Part shown: positions 1-7,550 of the stretch, in pieces
Layout of the letters: the number at the start of each line of letters is the position of its first letter
Position numbering within the stretch: the first letter of the stretch is position 1
NCBI GenBank assembly: GCA_013289955.1
Contig: JABCYZ010000003.1
Location: 1 to 64,000 of the forward strand
Reading direction: 5' to 3'
Origin: Acidobacteriota bacterium
Lineage (GTDB): Bacteria > Acidobacteriota > Terriglobia > Acidiferrales > UBA7541
DNA length: 64,000 nt
Position numbers and translations under genes: made by a program
The notes under the pieces: generated by a model
What the model was told of the DNA's origin: nothing
Databases searched by the model: none
The model's input: the letters and a program-made list of their open reading frames with translations, nothing else

Positions 1-290
1 CAGAGAAGTGAGTGGAATTATGCCGACTTAATCAAGCATCAGTGTGCGTGGTAAGGCAGGAATACAGCGGAAACGGTGTTGATGACCTGAGAGGATTCGG
101 CATAATTTGGAAGGCGGCATTATACGCCGGACACGGTCCCGCGACCGTAAAGCTTTTCACGGAGCTATGGGATAAAGGGTAGGTTGCCGTTCCGGGCGAA
201 TTCCACCGGATGGTCCGGCAAGACTTGCCATGGCTTGGCCCGGATCCGACGGCAGGTGCCGCGTTGCCTACTGTCTCGCCGAGAATCGAG
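1..290. other. non-coding left edge with an 11-bp inverted repeat
   Basis: No convincing gene is visible here. The stretch contains a perfect 11-bp inverted repeat, AATTATGCCGA at 16-26 and its complement at 97-107, enclosing about 70 bp, followed by further small palindromic stretches. It looks like debris of a mobile element or an intergenic repeat, but no recombinase gene is present to prove it. Confidence 0.3.
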
Positions 291-782
291 CTAATCCGAG
301 GATTTGCGGCGTGGTCTCTGTTTTTTCGAGATGGATCGAATGATCAGCTTGCCTCTGCCGCTCCCAGGTAACGGCGTCTTAGCTTGGGCGACGGCGGCAG
401 CGATGAGTTCTTCAACCTCCGGACGCGCCAATGTTGCCGCCGACTCGATCCTGATAAAACGGTTCTGGCTGCCGCTGCCCTGGAGTAACTTATGCGGGTC
501 GGGGAGCGTCGCGCCGTAGTAGAATGACAATCCAACTCCGTTCGCGCCTGCAGCAATGGAGAGGATGCAATCGGACGGTCGCTCGGTCGAGCAGTACCCA
601 ATCACGAAAAAGTTGTAATTATCGTAGACCAGTTCCTGGGCAGTGGGCAGACGCTTGCGAAGTACTTTCCGAACGGAACGAATCAGCGTTGCGTTTTTCG
701 AATCGAATTTCCCAATAAAGCCTCTAAGCTGCTGCTCGCCTGTCGCACCGGTCTTTGAAACCACTCGTTTAGAGGTCTTCAA
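291..782 (-). CDS. DUF1801-family protein (YdhG-like fold)
   Basis: A 163-residue soluble protein. The core reads like the DUF1801 family: a segment with ELVYDNYNFFVIGY, then SDCILSIAA, then LPDPHKLLQGSG and a final helix with RPEVEELIAAAVAQA. The biochemical role of this family is not known; it has a small alpha/beta fold related to frataxin/YdhG proteins. The start is a TTG codon in a poor context, because an in-frame stop lies only a few codons upstream; a GTG at codon 7 is the alternative. It is lone on this strand and the lysine-rich tail suggests nothing specific. Family confidence is good, start is uncertain. Confidence 0.7.
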   Translation of the reverse strand: MKTSKRVVSKTGATGEQQLRGFIGKFDSKNATLIRSVRKVLRKRLPTAQELVYDNYNFFVIGYCSTERPSDCILSIAAGANGVGLSFYYGATLPDPHKLLQGSGSQNRFIRIESAATLARPEVEELIAAAVAQAKTPLPGSGRGKLIIRSISKKQRPRRKSSD

Positions 783-980
783 GGATGGCCAGCCCCTTTT
801 GCTATCCTAGTTTTGCGACGAGTATATCGCAACACACCGTCTGCCAATGTCTCAGCGTTGGACGATTTTACAGGCCACACGGAAATGATCCGCATGTGAT
901 GAAGGCCCTCAGCTATAAAGCGAGTTAGGGCACGCGCCGCCCTTATCCGAATCGAAAGGGACACGGTCAGAAGATAACCT

Positions 981-1712
981 GTGCACATCCACCTGCAAGA
1001 ATTCCTGGCTCCTTCAGATGCAGATCGCGCGTCGCGTGCTTTTCTTAAGCTTCTGCGCCACGATATTCACGAATTGGCACTCACCGGAGGCTTGGCCGTT
1101 GAAATTCATCGGATAAGTCGCGGGTGCCGGCCATCGGTGCGGACGCTCAACGACATCGATTTCATAACCGAATCGTTCGATTCGATTCCCAGGTCTTTGG
1201 CTGGCAGTCTCCTGTTCCGCCACATCCATCCTCTCGATCCGCCGGGCAAGACCTTACTGCAGTGCGTCGATGCCGAAAACAGCCTCCGCGTCGACATCTT
1301 CCGCGCGTACGGAGGTGAGAGCCGTCGAACCTCAATGGCGGATCTTGCCTTCGGAGCGATTCGCCTCATTTCCTTGGAGGATCTGGTTGCTAGAAGCGCG
1401 AGGTTGGCGCTCGACCTTGCCAACGACGCTCCTACGCCGGCAGTGCACGCTATTGATTTTTTGCGTCTGGTGGAATTATCCGAGGCAAGGGAGGTCGAGT
1501 CCGTTTGGCCCGACCACCGCAAGCCCGGCCAACCTGCGACCTTCGCCGAGGCCAGTTACATGCTCAACGATATAATCCCCTCGCGTCGACATCTTCTAAT
1601 TGCTCGTAATTATTCCCAGGACACTGCGGCGCAATGCCCTCGTTGCAGCGATACTGCCGCTTTTCGATTAGCGGATCCCGAGATTGTTCTGTCCCTGATG
1701 GGATATTGCTGA
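981..1712 (+). CDS. putative nucleotidyltransferase-fold protein (AbiEii-like)
   Basis: A 243-residue protein starting at GTG with a weak ribosome site. Residues about 35-70 carry LTGGLAVEIH followed by LNDIDFITE. This matches the GG...(D/N)xD pattern of minimal nucleotidyltransferases such as the AbiEii toxin group. A second acidic strand, LRVDIFRAYGG, follows near residue 105 and could supply the third carboxylate. No adjacent antitoxin gene (AbiEi or HEPN) is visible, so a toxin-antitoxin role is not supported. The C-terminal part contains a CPRC pair. It could equally be an orphan aminoglycoside-adenylyltransferase-like protein. Assignment rests only on these motifs. Confidence 0.55.
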   Translation: MHIHLQEFLAPSDADRASRAFLKLLRHDIHELALTGGLAVEIHRISRGCRPSVRTLNDIDFITESFDSIPRSLAGSLLFRHIHPLDPPGKTLLQCVDAENSLRVDIFRAYGGESRRTSMADLAFGAIRLISLEDLVARSARLALDLANDAPTPAVHAIDFLRLVELSEAREVESVWPDHRKPGQPATFAEASYMLNDIIPSRRHLLIARNYSQDTAAQCPRCSDTAAFRLADPEIVLSLMGYC

Positions 1713-1985
1713 CACCTTCTCGGAAGGGTAAAGGAGCTCGACCAGAGAATCTTGAATAGTGGCGAAAACCCTCTGCCTGGGTTTAGGCAAGCCGACAGGA
1801 AACTTCCGGCGAAGAGATGCCTCGACCCCGCAAAAAGAAGACCGCGATGCAGTTTGTCTCCTGGCGCCATCGCTACGTCAATAAACAGACCGCAAGGTTC
1901 TCCAGTAGTTCCCACATGCCCGGTGCGTTTCAAGGTACAAGTCCGAGGAGGAGCGCCTGGTCTCATCCGCCTTTATGACGATCCC

Positions 1986-2225
1986 TTATCCGGCTACTTT
2001 CTTTGCTTGCGCTTTCACTCTGGCCCAACGCTTTTTTGCGGCTTTAGAAATCCTTGCTCTTCCGGCAGCCGACAGCACGCGCTTCTTCACTTTGACCAAT
2101 TCCCGGCCGGCCGAATTCCCTAGTGCCTTCCCCGCGGCTCGCACACCGTCGAGTTGATGCTGTAACTTCCCTAATTGTTTTTCGAGCTTCCGCTCTTCCC
2201 GTTTGATAGCCGCAAGAATATTCAT
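1986..2225 (-). CDS. small basic protein, acidobacterial type
   Basis: A 79-residue, lysine/arginine-rich protein. The N-terminal half (IKREERKLEKQLGKLQHQL) should form a coiled coil. The C-terminal half contains AGRARISKAAKKRWARVK, a basic motif that I associate with numerous small nucleic-acid-associated proteins in this phylum. The start is well supported: GGAGG lies five bases before the ATG. The role is unknown; DNA binding is an inference from charge and the motif. Confidence 0.7.
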   Translation of the reverse strand: MNILAAIKREERKLEKQLGKLQHQLDGVRAAGKALGNSAGRELVKVKKRVLSAAGRARISKAAKKRWARVKAQAKKVAG

Positions 2226-2490
2226 TCGAATCCTCCAGATGAAAATCTAACTCAATCAGATGGCCATCGACTAGGTCGTACTCCGAATGACAAGTGACGG
2301 GGATTTAAGGACTGGCCGAACGTTTGGGGCGAACTGGCGTATATCCAGCGGTCTCTGACATACTTTCCTGTAGGGCGAACCTCCCAGACATTTGAAGTCA
2401 TCTGTTTCCATGGGGAGCCGCGATGTCTTCAGATGACCGAACAATCCTTCCGCGGTATCTCCACCCCTCTCCTTCAAAAAAGGAAAAAAG

Positions 2491-2531
2491 TGTAACCCAT
2501 GTGTCCGGTACAACCTGTCACCCCATGTGTC
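2491..2531. repeat. possible insertion-sequence end remnant (tandem TGTxACCC motif)
   Basis: Two tandem near-copies of one motif occur 25 bp apart: TGTAACCCATGTGTCC at 2491 and TGTCACCCCATGTGTC at 2516. Tandem motifs of this kind are typical of the ends of IS481-like elements as I recall them. No transposase gene is present in the window, so this would be a solo end or a scar. The surrounding 2226-2656 interval shows no convincing gene. Confidence 0.35.
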
Positions 2532-2656
2532 GCGCCGCTCCGTCCGATCCGGCCTGCCGGCGATGCCTTGAGTCGCTCGCCGACAGTACCTATCCCGGGG
2601 ACAACTCCATCTAAACTATCTGAAGACGACATGATCTGCGGCAGATAGAGAGGACC

Positions 2657-3319
2657 ATGACAACCGTCAAGATCGATCCGGAGTTAAAGACGAAATGCCC
2701 CCGAGTAGCGCTGGCGTGCGTTACCGCGGAAGTACAGGCGGGGCCTGCGCCGGAGGGACTGGATCAGCAGCTGCGTGTTTCTGAAGAGAAGGTCTTGAAA
2801 TTGGCGGAGCCGAAGTTGGTGCTGGAGGCGGGGGCGATTCTGGCGACGCGGGCCGGATACAAGGCGCTCGGGAAGGATCCGGCGCGGTATCGCGGGTCGG
2901 CGGAGGCGCTGCTAAGGAGAGTGATCGCGGGGAAGGGGTTGCCGCGGATCAATAATGTGGTGGACGCAATCAATCTGGTGAGTGTCGAGAGCCGGTTGCC
3001 GGTGGGGCTTTATGACTTGGCTGAGGTGCAGGGCGATATTTTGTTCCGGGCGGGACGGCCCGGAGAAACTTACAAGGGAATTGGGAAATACGATTTGAAT
3101 TTGGAGGGGTTGCCGGTGTTTTGCGATGCGGTCGGGCCGCACGGCAGTCCGACTAGCGATTCGGAGCGGACCATGGTGACGCTCGGCACGAAGCAGGTCG
3201 TTGCGATCATTATCTCGTTTGGCGGCGCGGAACCTTTGCAGCGCTCCAGCCAGCAAATGACAGAACTTCTAGAGAAGCACTGCTCCGGGAAAAATATCCA
3301 ACTCGAAATTGCGGGCTGA
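2657..3319 (+). CDS. stand-alone B3/B4 (PheT editing-like) domain protein
   Basis: A 220-residue protein whose body matches the B3/B4 domain of the phenylalanyl-tRNA synthetase beta chain. The diagnostic segments are PRINNVVDAINLVSVESRLPVG and LYDLAEVQGDILFRAG, followed by CDAVGPHGSPTSDSERTMVT. In PheRS this module hydrolyses Tyr-tRNA(Phe); free-standing versions are widespread and are probably trans-editing or amino-acid-binding proteins, but the substrate here is unknown. The ATG has a GAGAGG ribosome site. It converges with the aspartokinase-asd operon, whose end is one base away. The full PheT is encoded elsewhere in this window at 43538. Confidence 0.8.
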   Translation: MTTVKIDPELKTKCPRVALACVTAEVQAGPAPEGLDQQLRVSEEKVLKLAEPKLVLEAGAILATRAGYKALGKDPARYRGSAEALLRRVIAGKGLPRINNVVDAINLVSVESRLPVGLYDLAEVQGDILFRAGRPGETYKGIGKYDLNLEGLPVFCDAVGPHGSPTSDSERTMVTLGTKQVVAIIISFGGAEPLQRSSQQMTELLEKHCSGKNIQLEIAG

Positions 3320-3320
3320 T

Positions 3321-4514
3321 CTATCGGGTGACCGGCTCTCTAAGCTGTTTCTCGTCTTCGGCCTGGACCCGGCGATGGAGGAAGCCTCGTGCCGCCAGGA
3401 GTTCGGCGTTGAGGAGAGCGGCGCCGGCGGCTCCACGAACCAAATTGTGTGAGAGCAGCGTGAGTTTAATGTCGAGTAGCGGACATTCGCGGACGCGGCC
3501 GACGACAGCGGCCATACCGTTTCCGGCCTGAACATCGCGGCGAGGTTGCGGGCGGTCTTCCCCATCGAGAACGACCACGGGATTACGGATAGCTGACGGC
3601 AGCGAGGCGAGTTCGGCGTCAACTTCGAAATGGCGCAGGGCTTCGCGGACTTCCTTCAAGCAGGCAATCTTCTTCAGGCTCACGGAAATACATTCGAGGT
3701 GGCCTTCGAGCACCGGGACGCGATTGCAGTGGGCGCTCAGGCCGAGGCCGGCATCCAGGAATCGGGCCCCGTCCCATTTGCCCAGAAGCTTTTGCGGCTC
3801 AGACTCCATTTTTTCTTCCTCGCCGCTGATGAAGGGGATCACGTTGGCGTGAATGTCCATGGAGGCGACGCCGGGGTAGCCTGCGCCGGAGACGGCTTGC
3901 AGCGTGACGGCGAAAACTTTTTCGAGACCGAAGGCATCCGCCAGTGGTTTAAGGACCAGAACGAGGCCCGCCGTGGAGCAATTGGGATTCGTCACGATGA
4001 AGCCGGTGTCGTAGCCGCGATTTTTTTGCTGCGTGGGGATGGCGTCGAGATGCGCGGCGTTGACCTCGGGAATAAGGAGAGGGACGTCGGGATCCATGCG
4101 GTGATTTTTTGAGTTGCTGACGACGGGATATCCGGAGCGGGCAAAGTCTTCCTCGGCGCCGCCTGCAACGCTCGAATCGAGCGCGGAAAAAACGAAATCG
4201 CAATCGAGGCTGGGGTCGAGGCTCTTGACGATGAGGCCGCGCGCGCCTTCGGGGACGGGGCCATCGAGATGCCAGCGGACGGCTTCCCTGTAGCTCTTGC
4301 CGGAAGAGCGTTCAGAGGCGGCAACTTCGGCGAGCTCGAACCAGGGGTGGGCGGCGAGAAGTTTTACCAGTCGCTGACCGACCAGGCCTGTTGCGCCCAG
4401 AACACCGGCGCGCCATTTTCTTGCCGCGCCGCCTGGCAGAGGACGTTCACTCTGCTGGGCGCCTTGCTGCGCCACACCGGTCTTGTCGCCATTATCCGAA
4501 GAATGAGCGCTCAT
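3321..4514 (-). CDS. asd: aspartate-semialdehyde dehydrogenase
   Basis: Converts aspartyl-4-phosphate to aspartate semialdehyde, the branch point to lysine, threonine, methionine and isoleucine. The Rossmann motif GATGLVGQR follows a non-conserved leader of about 35 residues. The catalytic cysteine sits in NPNCSTAGLV and the substrate-binding region includes AVSGAGYPG. The segment NVIPFISGEEEKMESEPQKL is characteristic of the archaeal/fungal-type enzyme rather than the enterobacterial one. It follows the aspartokinase with an ATGA overlap (4511-4514), so the two are translationally coupled and share the attenuator upstream. Length (397) is slightly above the family norm because of the N-terminal tail. 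Confidence 0.95.
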   Translation of the reverse strand: MSAHSSDNGDKTGVAQQGAQQSERPLPGGAARKWRAGVLGATGLVGQRLVKLLAAHPWFELAEVAASERSSGKSYREAVRWHLDGPVPEGARGLIVKSLDPSLDCDFVFSALDSSVAGGAEEDFARSGYPVVSNSKNHRMDPDVPLLIPEVNAAHLDAIPTQQKNRGYDTGFIVTNPNCSTAGLVLVLKPLADAFGLEKVFAVTLQAVSGAGYPGVASMDIHANVIPFISGEEEKMESEPQKLLGKWDGARFLDAGLGLSAHCNRVPVLEGHLECISVSLKKIACLKEVREALRHFEVDAELASLPSAIRNPVVVLDGEDRPQPRRDVQAGNGMAAVVGRVRECPLLDIKLTLLSHNLVRGAAGAALLNAELLAARGFLHRRVQAEDEKQLREPVTR

Positions 4515-5554
4515 GCCGCGCCTCCGGATTGCCGGCGGCCGTTCAGTTCTTGGGGCAGGCCGATGCGCGTTCCTCGAACATGCGGCTTAAATGTGTTGCG
4601 AATCCAGATAGTCATCTCCGTTTCCGCGGCAAGCGGCAGAACGTGCGGATGAAGGACTTTTGCTCCGCTGGCTGCCAGAGCGTGGGCTTCATCATAGCTC
4701 AGGTCGTGAAGAAGTTTAGCTTCGACGGAGTCATGCGGATTGGCAGTATAAACACCGTCCACATCGGTCCAGATGACCAGCTCTTCAGCGTCCACAAGGT
4801 GAGCAATGATCGCCCCGGAAAAATCCGAACTGTTGCGGCCGAGCGTGGTGATGCGGCCGTCGGGAGTGGCGCCGATGAAGCCGGTGACGACGGGTACGAG
4901 GCCAGCCCCGAGAAGCGGCAGGAGAACGCCCCGCCCGCGCTCTTTGGTCTCTTCGAGCTGAGGCTTGGCGTCGCGGAACGTGTCACAGGTGACGACGAAG
5001 TCGGAAGAGGAAACGGGAACAGCAGCGACGCCGGATTTCTCGAGGGCGGCGGCGAAGAGGCGCGCGCTGAACCGTTCGCCAAAGGAAGCGAGACGATCGG
5101 CGAGCTCGGCGGTCGCAACGACGCGGCCCTCTGACGGGACTTCGTGGAGAAGATCGCGGCCGAGGAGCTGGAGGCCGCGGCGGACACGGTCGTGCTTCTC
5201 CTCGTCGAGCTCGAGATCCTCTAACACATTGAGGTGGAGATGCACGACGCCTTCAGCTTCATTGCGCGCGTGGGACAGCTTGCCTTCAGAGAGAGCGAGA
5301 GAGATCGCGAGCAGACGGTCGGTGACGCCCTTCATGGCGGAGACCACGACGATGACGCTGGCCTCCTGGGCGGCGGCGTTCACCAGACCAGCGGCGTGCA
5401 CCATGCGCCCGGCTCCCATCAGAGAGCTGCCACCAAACTTGAAAGCGATGACATTCTCAGAAGGGCTGGTCTTCGGGGCGTCCACGGTGACTGCGAAACT
5501 CCCCGCTAAGTGAGTTTCCGCTTCTGCGTTTTCCTGCACGTGTTCGGGACTCAT
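4511..5554 (-). CDS. lysC: aspartate kinase lacking ACT regulatory domains
   Basis: Phosphorylates aspartate, the first step of the aspartate amino-acid family. The amino-acid-kinase fold starts with FKFGGSSL, and later motifs are TLGRNSSDFSG and WTDVDGVYTANP, close to the ThrA/MetL lineage. The protein ends shortly after TRIGLPQEL, so both C-terminal ACT domains that normally bind lysine or threonine are absent (347 residues against about 400-450). I chose ATG 5554 because AGGAG lies eight bases upstream; a GTG at 5587 would add 11 residues. Expression is probably governed by the leader peptide and terminator immediately upstream. The name could equally be thrA-like; function as aspartokinase is secure. 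Confidence 0.93.
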   Translation of the reverse strand: MSPEHVQENAEAETHLAGSFAVTVDAPKTSPSENVIAFKFGGSSLMGAGRMVHAAGLVNAAAQEASVIVVVSAMKGVTDRLLAISLALSEGKLSHARNEAEGVVHLHLNVLEDLELDEEKHDRVRRGLQLLGRDLLHEVPSEGRVVATAELADRLASFGERFSARLFAAALEKSGVAAVPVSSSDFVVTCDTFRDAKPQLEETKERGRGVLLPLLGAGLVPVVTGFIGATPDGRITTLGRNSSDFSGAIIAHLVDAEELVIWTDVDGVYTANPHDSVEAKLLHDLSYDEAHALAASGAKVLHPHVLPLAAETEMTIWIRNTFKPHVRGTRIGLPQELNGRRQSGGAA

Positions 5555-5598
5555 GACATCCGCTCCTGGTTTCCGCTGGAGCGTCACTGGCGGGGGTT

Positions 5599-5640
5599 AA
5601 AAGAAGAAACCCACCGCCAGGTTCGCTTCTGGCGGTGGGT
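5599..5640 (-). terminator. attenuator terminator of the aspartokinase-asd operon
   Basis: On the minus strand ACCCACCGCCAG is followed by an 8-base loop and the perfect complement CTGGCGGTGGGT, a 12-bp G+C-rich stem, then TTCTTCTTTT. It lies between the leader peptide and the aspartokinase start (45 bases before ATG 5554), so it must be conditionally read through. Confidence 0.9.
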
Positions 5641-5690
5641 TGGAAACTTTTTCTAGCTTGCTAGCTGTTTCTCCACGCGCCGGAAGCGAA
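5622..5690 (-). promoter_or_regulatory. antiterminator helix competing with the attenuator terminator
   Basis: The minus-strand arm at 5690-5673 (TTCGCTTCCGGCGCGTGG, leader codons 27-32) can pair with 5638-5622, the ascending arm and loop of the terminator. Pairing gives 8 bp, one mismatch, 4 bp, a bulged C and 4 bp. The two helices are mutually exclusive, as in classical ribosome-mediated attenuation. The arm begins exactly where the run of Thr/Ile/Lys codons ends. Confidence 0.8.
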
Positions 5691-5768
5691 AATAGTGGAC
5701 TTCGTCTTAGTCGAGGTAATCGACATGGACGTTGCCATGGTAATTCGCTTCGTCGCGATGGAAATCAT
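5661..5768 (-). CDS. aspartate-family leader peptide (attenuation)
   Basis: A 35-codon reading frame starts at ATG 5768 and ends at TAG 5661. Its composition is extreme: 7 Thr, 5 Ile, 3 Met and 3 Lys, so 18 of 35 residues are end products of the aspartate pathway. It begins MISIATKRITMATSMSIT and ends GAWRNS. The regulatory codons occupy positions 2-26, just before the antiterminator arm. By analogy to the enterobacterial thr leader, ribosome stalling when these charged tRNAs are scarce would expose the antiterminator and allow transcription into lysC-asd. No clear ribosome site precedes the ATG; a short or leaderless 5' end is possible. Confidence 0.85.
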   Translation of the reverse strand: MISIATKRITMATSMSITSTKTKSTIFASGAWRNS

Positions 5769-5778
5769 ACCGAAAGAA

Positions 5779-5806
5779 AGAGTAGCACAAGAAAAATCGG
5801 AGGCAA
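5779..5806 (-). promoter_or_regulatory. candidate promoter for the aspartokinase leader
   Basis: On the minus strand TTGCCT (5806-5801) and TACTCT (5784-5779) are 16 bases apart and would start transcription only a few bases before the leader-peptide ATG. The match to consensus is modest. Confidence 0.35.
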
Positions 5807-6040
5807 AGTAAAGATTGAAAAAGAGAAGCAGGACGTGCCCAGAAAGTCGCTGGATGGCCAGCTAGTTCAGGGTGTTCAACCGCGCCCCGTAGCCCCTGCT
5901 TCCGGCGCTGACCTGTAAATAACCTGCAATCAATATCTTACGGAAAGCGACTAAATTCAGCCCCGTGGGTTAGATGGCATAAGGGTCGGTGGGCGCAGCG
6001 CGCGCCTCCGGGGTAATCCAGCAGGAAAGGAAAGAAAATC

Positions 6041-7471
6041 ATGAATTCGAGGAAGTGGTTAAGTGGGCTATTTGCGCTCGCGCCGATCGCCTTTGCGGCC
6101 GGATGCGGCGGCGGAAACATGAATACGCCGCCGGTCGCCGGGCAGCAGTCGGGGATGGTTTTTGTCTCCGGCGGTGATGCGCCTCTGCCGAGCGTTGTTT
6201 CCTTCAAGGTCGGGATTATGGGAATTAGCGTGGCGCAAGGCACGAGCACTCCCGTCACCGTCACAACCGGTCAGCAGACGGTGGATTTTGCCAAACTGAA
6301 CGGACTCCATACGCTGCTGGATCTGAACACGATTCCGGCAGGGACCTACGATACGGTGATTGTCACGCTGGCGAATCCGGAAATCGACTACCTCAATGTG
6401 ACAAACCCACAGACAAATCCGCCGACGAGGCCGACGATCAGTTCGCTGACTTCGACGACCACGCCGCCGGCCACGCTTTCGATGTCGACGGTGACGATCA
6501 GCCTGACCAATCCGTTGGTGGTGAGCACCGGCGACGTGATTGGGCTGGGTTTCGAGTTAGACATCCGAAAGTCACTGGCGCTCGATATGAACGGCCAGAT
6601 CACGGGCGTCGTGAATCCGACAATCCACGTGAATGCCATTACGCCGAGCGATGCGGACGCGTATATCGACGAATTTGTCGCCGGAGTCACGACCATTAAC
6701 GCGGCGGGAAATTCCTTCACGATTCAGGGGCCGCACGGGCACGCGTTTACGGTGAATGTGAACGATCAGACGGAATGGGAAGGCAGCGAGACGATTAACG
6801 ACCTAACCATGTCATCGATCGTGATGATCTCGGGAACGCTCGACCGGACCGATGGAACGTTTCTGGCGGACACCGTGGCGATTCTCTCCCAGGACAAATT
6901 CTTTGTGGGAGGCTTGATCACTTATGTGGATCCACCGACGGGAACGGCACAGGACTTTGATCTGTACGCGCGCGACGTCTTGCCTGCCGGCACGGGGTTC
7001 AGCTCCGGGCAAATCTCGACAATCGATCTGACGGGCAACGAGAAATACTTCGTCTACTGGATGCACAATATTTTCGTGAATCCGAGATGGAGCAATCTCT
7101 TTTTCAACTCGTCGCTTCTGGTTCCGGGACAACACGTGAGCATCGGCGGACCATTTTCGAATGGGACTGTAACGGTGAAGCGCGTGGTGCTGCGGCATGA
7201 AGGACACACGGGCACGCTGGTGCCTGGCAGTGCGAACGTGGGAACCAGCACGTTCCAGTTCAATTCGAATGGACTGGCGGGCGTGTTGTTCAATGGGCCG
7301 GTGACCGTTTATGTGACGCCGTTTACAAGATTTGGCGGCGGGCTGACGAGTCTCGGGGACCTGACGAACAATCCGACGAACACGTTGCGGGTGGTCGGTG
7401 TAGTGCTGAAGGATCCGATCAGCGGGCAGCCGGTGTTTGTGGCGCGCAGCGTGACGGAGCTGACGAACTAA
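6041..7471 (+). CDS. DUF4382/DUF5666 lipoprotein
   Basis: A 476-residue exported protein. The signal sequence ends in the lipobox-like AAGC (Cys 22), so it should be lipid-anchored. Residues about 36-200 have the beta-rich pattern of DUF4382 (VSFKVGIMGISV, then LLDLNTIPAGTYDTVIVTL). The rest contains repeated short beta domains of DUF5666 type (VTTINAAGNSFTIQGPHGHAFTVNVND and related). Both families are common as surface lipoproteins in Acidobacteriota, with no known activity. The start has a GGAAAGGA ribosome site. It is followed directly by a strong intrinsic terminator and appears monocistronic. Confidence 0.82.
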   Translation: MNSRKWLSGLFALAPIAFAAGCGGGNMNTPPVAGQQSGMVFVSGGDAPLPSVVSFKVGIMGISVAQGTSTPVTVTTGQQTVDFAKLNGLHTLLDLNTIPAGTYDTVIVTLANPEIDYLNVTNPQTNPPTRPTISSLTSTTTPPATLSMSTVTISLTNPLVVSTGDVIGLGFELDIRKSLALDMNGQITGVVNPTIHVNAITPSDADAYIDEFVAGVTTINAAGNSFTIQGPHGHAFTVNVNDQTEWEGSETINDLTMSSIVMISGTLDRTDGTFLADTVAILSQDKFFVGGLITYVDPPTGTAQDFDLYARDVLPAGTGFSSGQISTIDLTGNEKYFVYWMHNIFVNPRWSNLFFNSSLLVPGQHVSIGGPFSNGTVTVKRVVLRHEGHTGTLVPGSANVGTSTFQFNSNGLAGVLFNGPVTVYVTPFTRFGGGLTSLGDLTNNPTNTLRVVGVVLKDPISGQPVFVARSVTELTN

Positions 7472-7503
7472 GGACCCGAACCAAAGAAGCATCTGAAGGG
7501 CAG

Positions 7504-7540
7504 CGGCCACTCCGAGAAGTCGGGGTGGCCGTTTGCTTTT
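7504..7540 (+). terminator. intrinsic terminator after the DUF4382 lipoprotein
   Basis: CGGCCAC-T-CCGA and TCGG-G-GTGGCCG form an 11-bp stem with one mismatch around a GAAG loop, followed by TTTGCTTTT. It lies 33 bases after the stop codon and just before the convergent DDAH gene. Confidence 0.85.
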
Positions 7541-7550
7541 GTGGACGGTC

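Noticed and set aside
779..988. 69-codon minus-strand ORF before the nucleotidyltransferase gene
   Set aside because: No ribosome site and no recognisable domain; basic random composition.
1817..1978. 53-codon basic small ORF
   Set aside because: GAAGAG before the ATG and a Lys/Arg-rich start look tempting, but the tail is low complexity and it is not supported by any recognised family.
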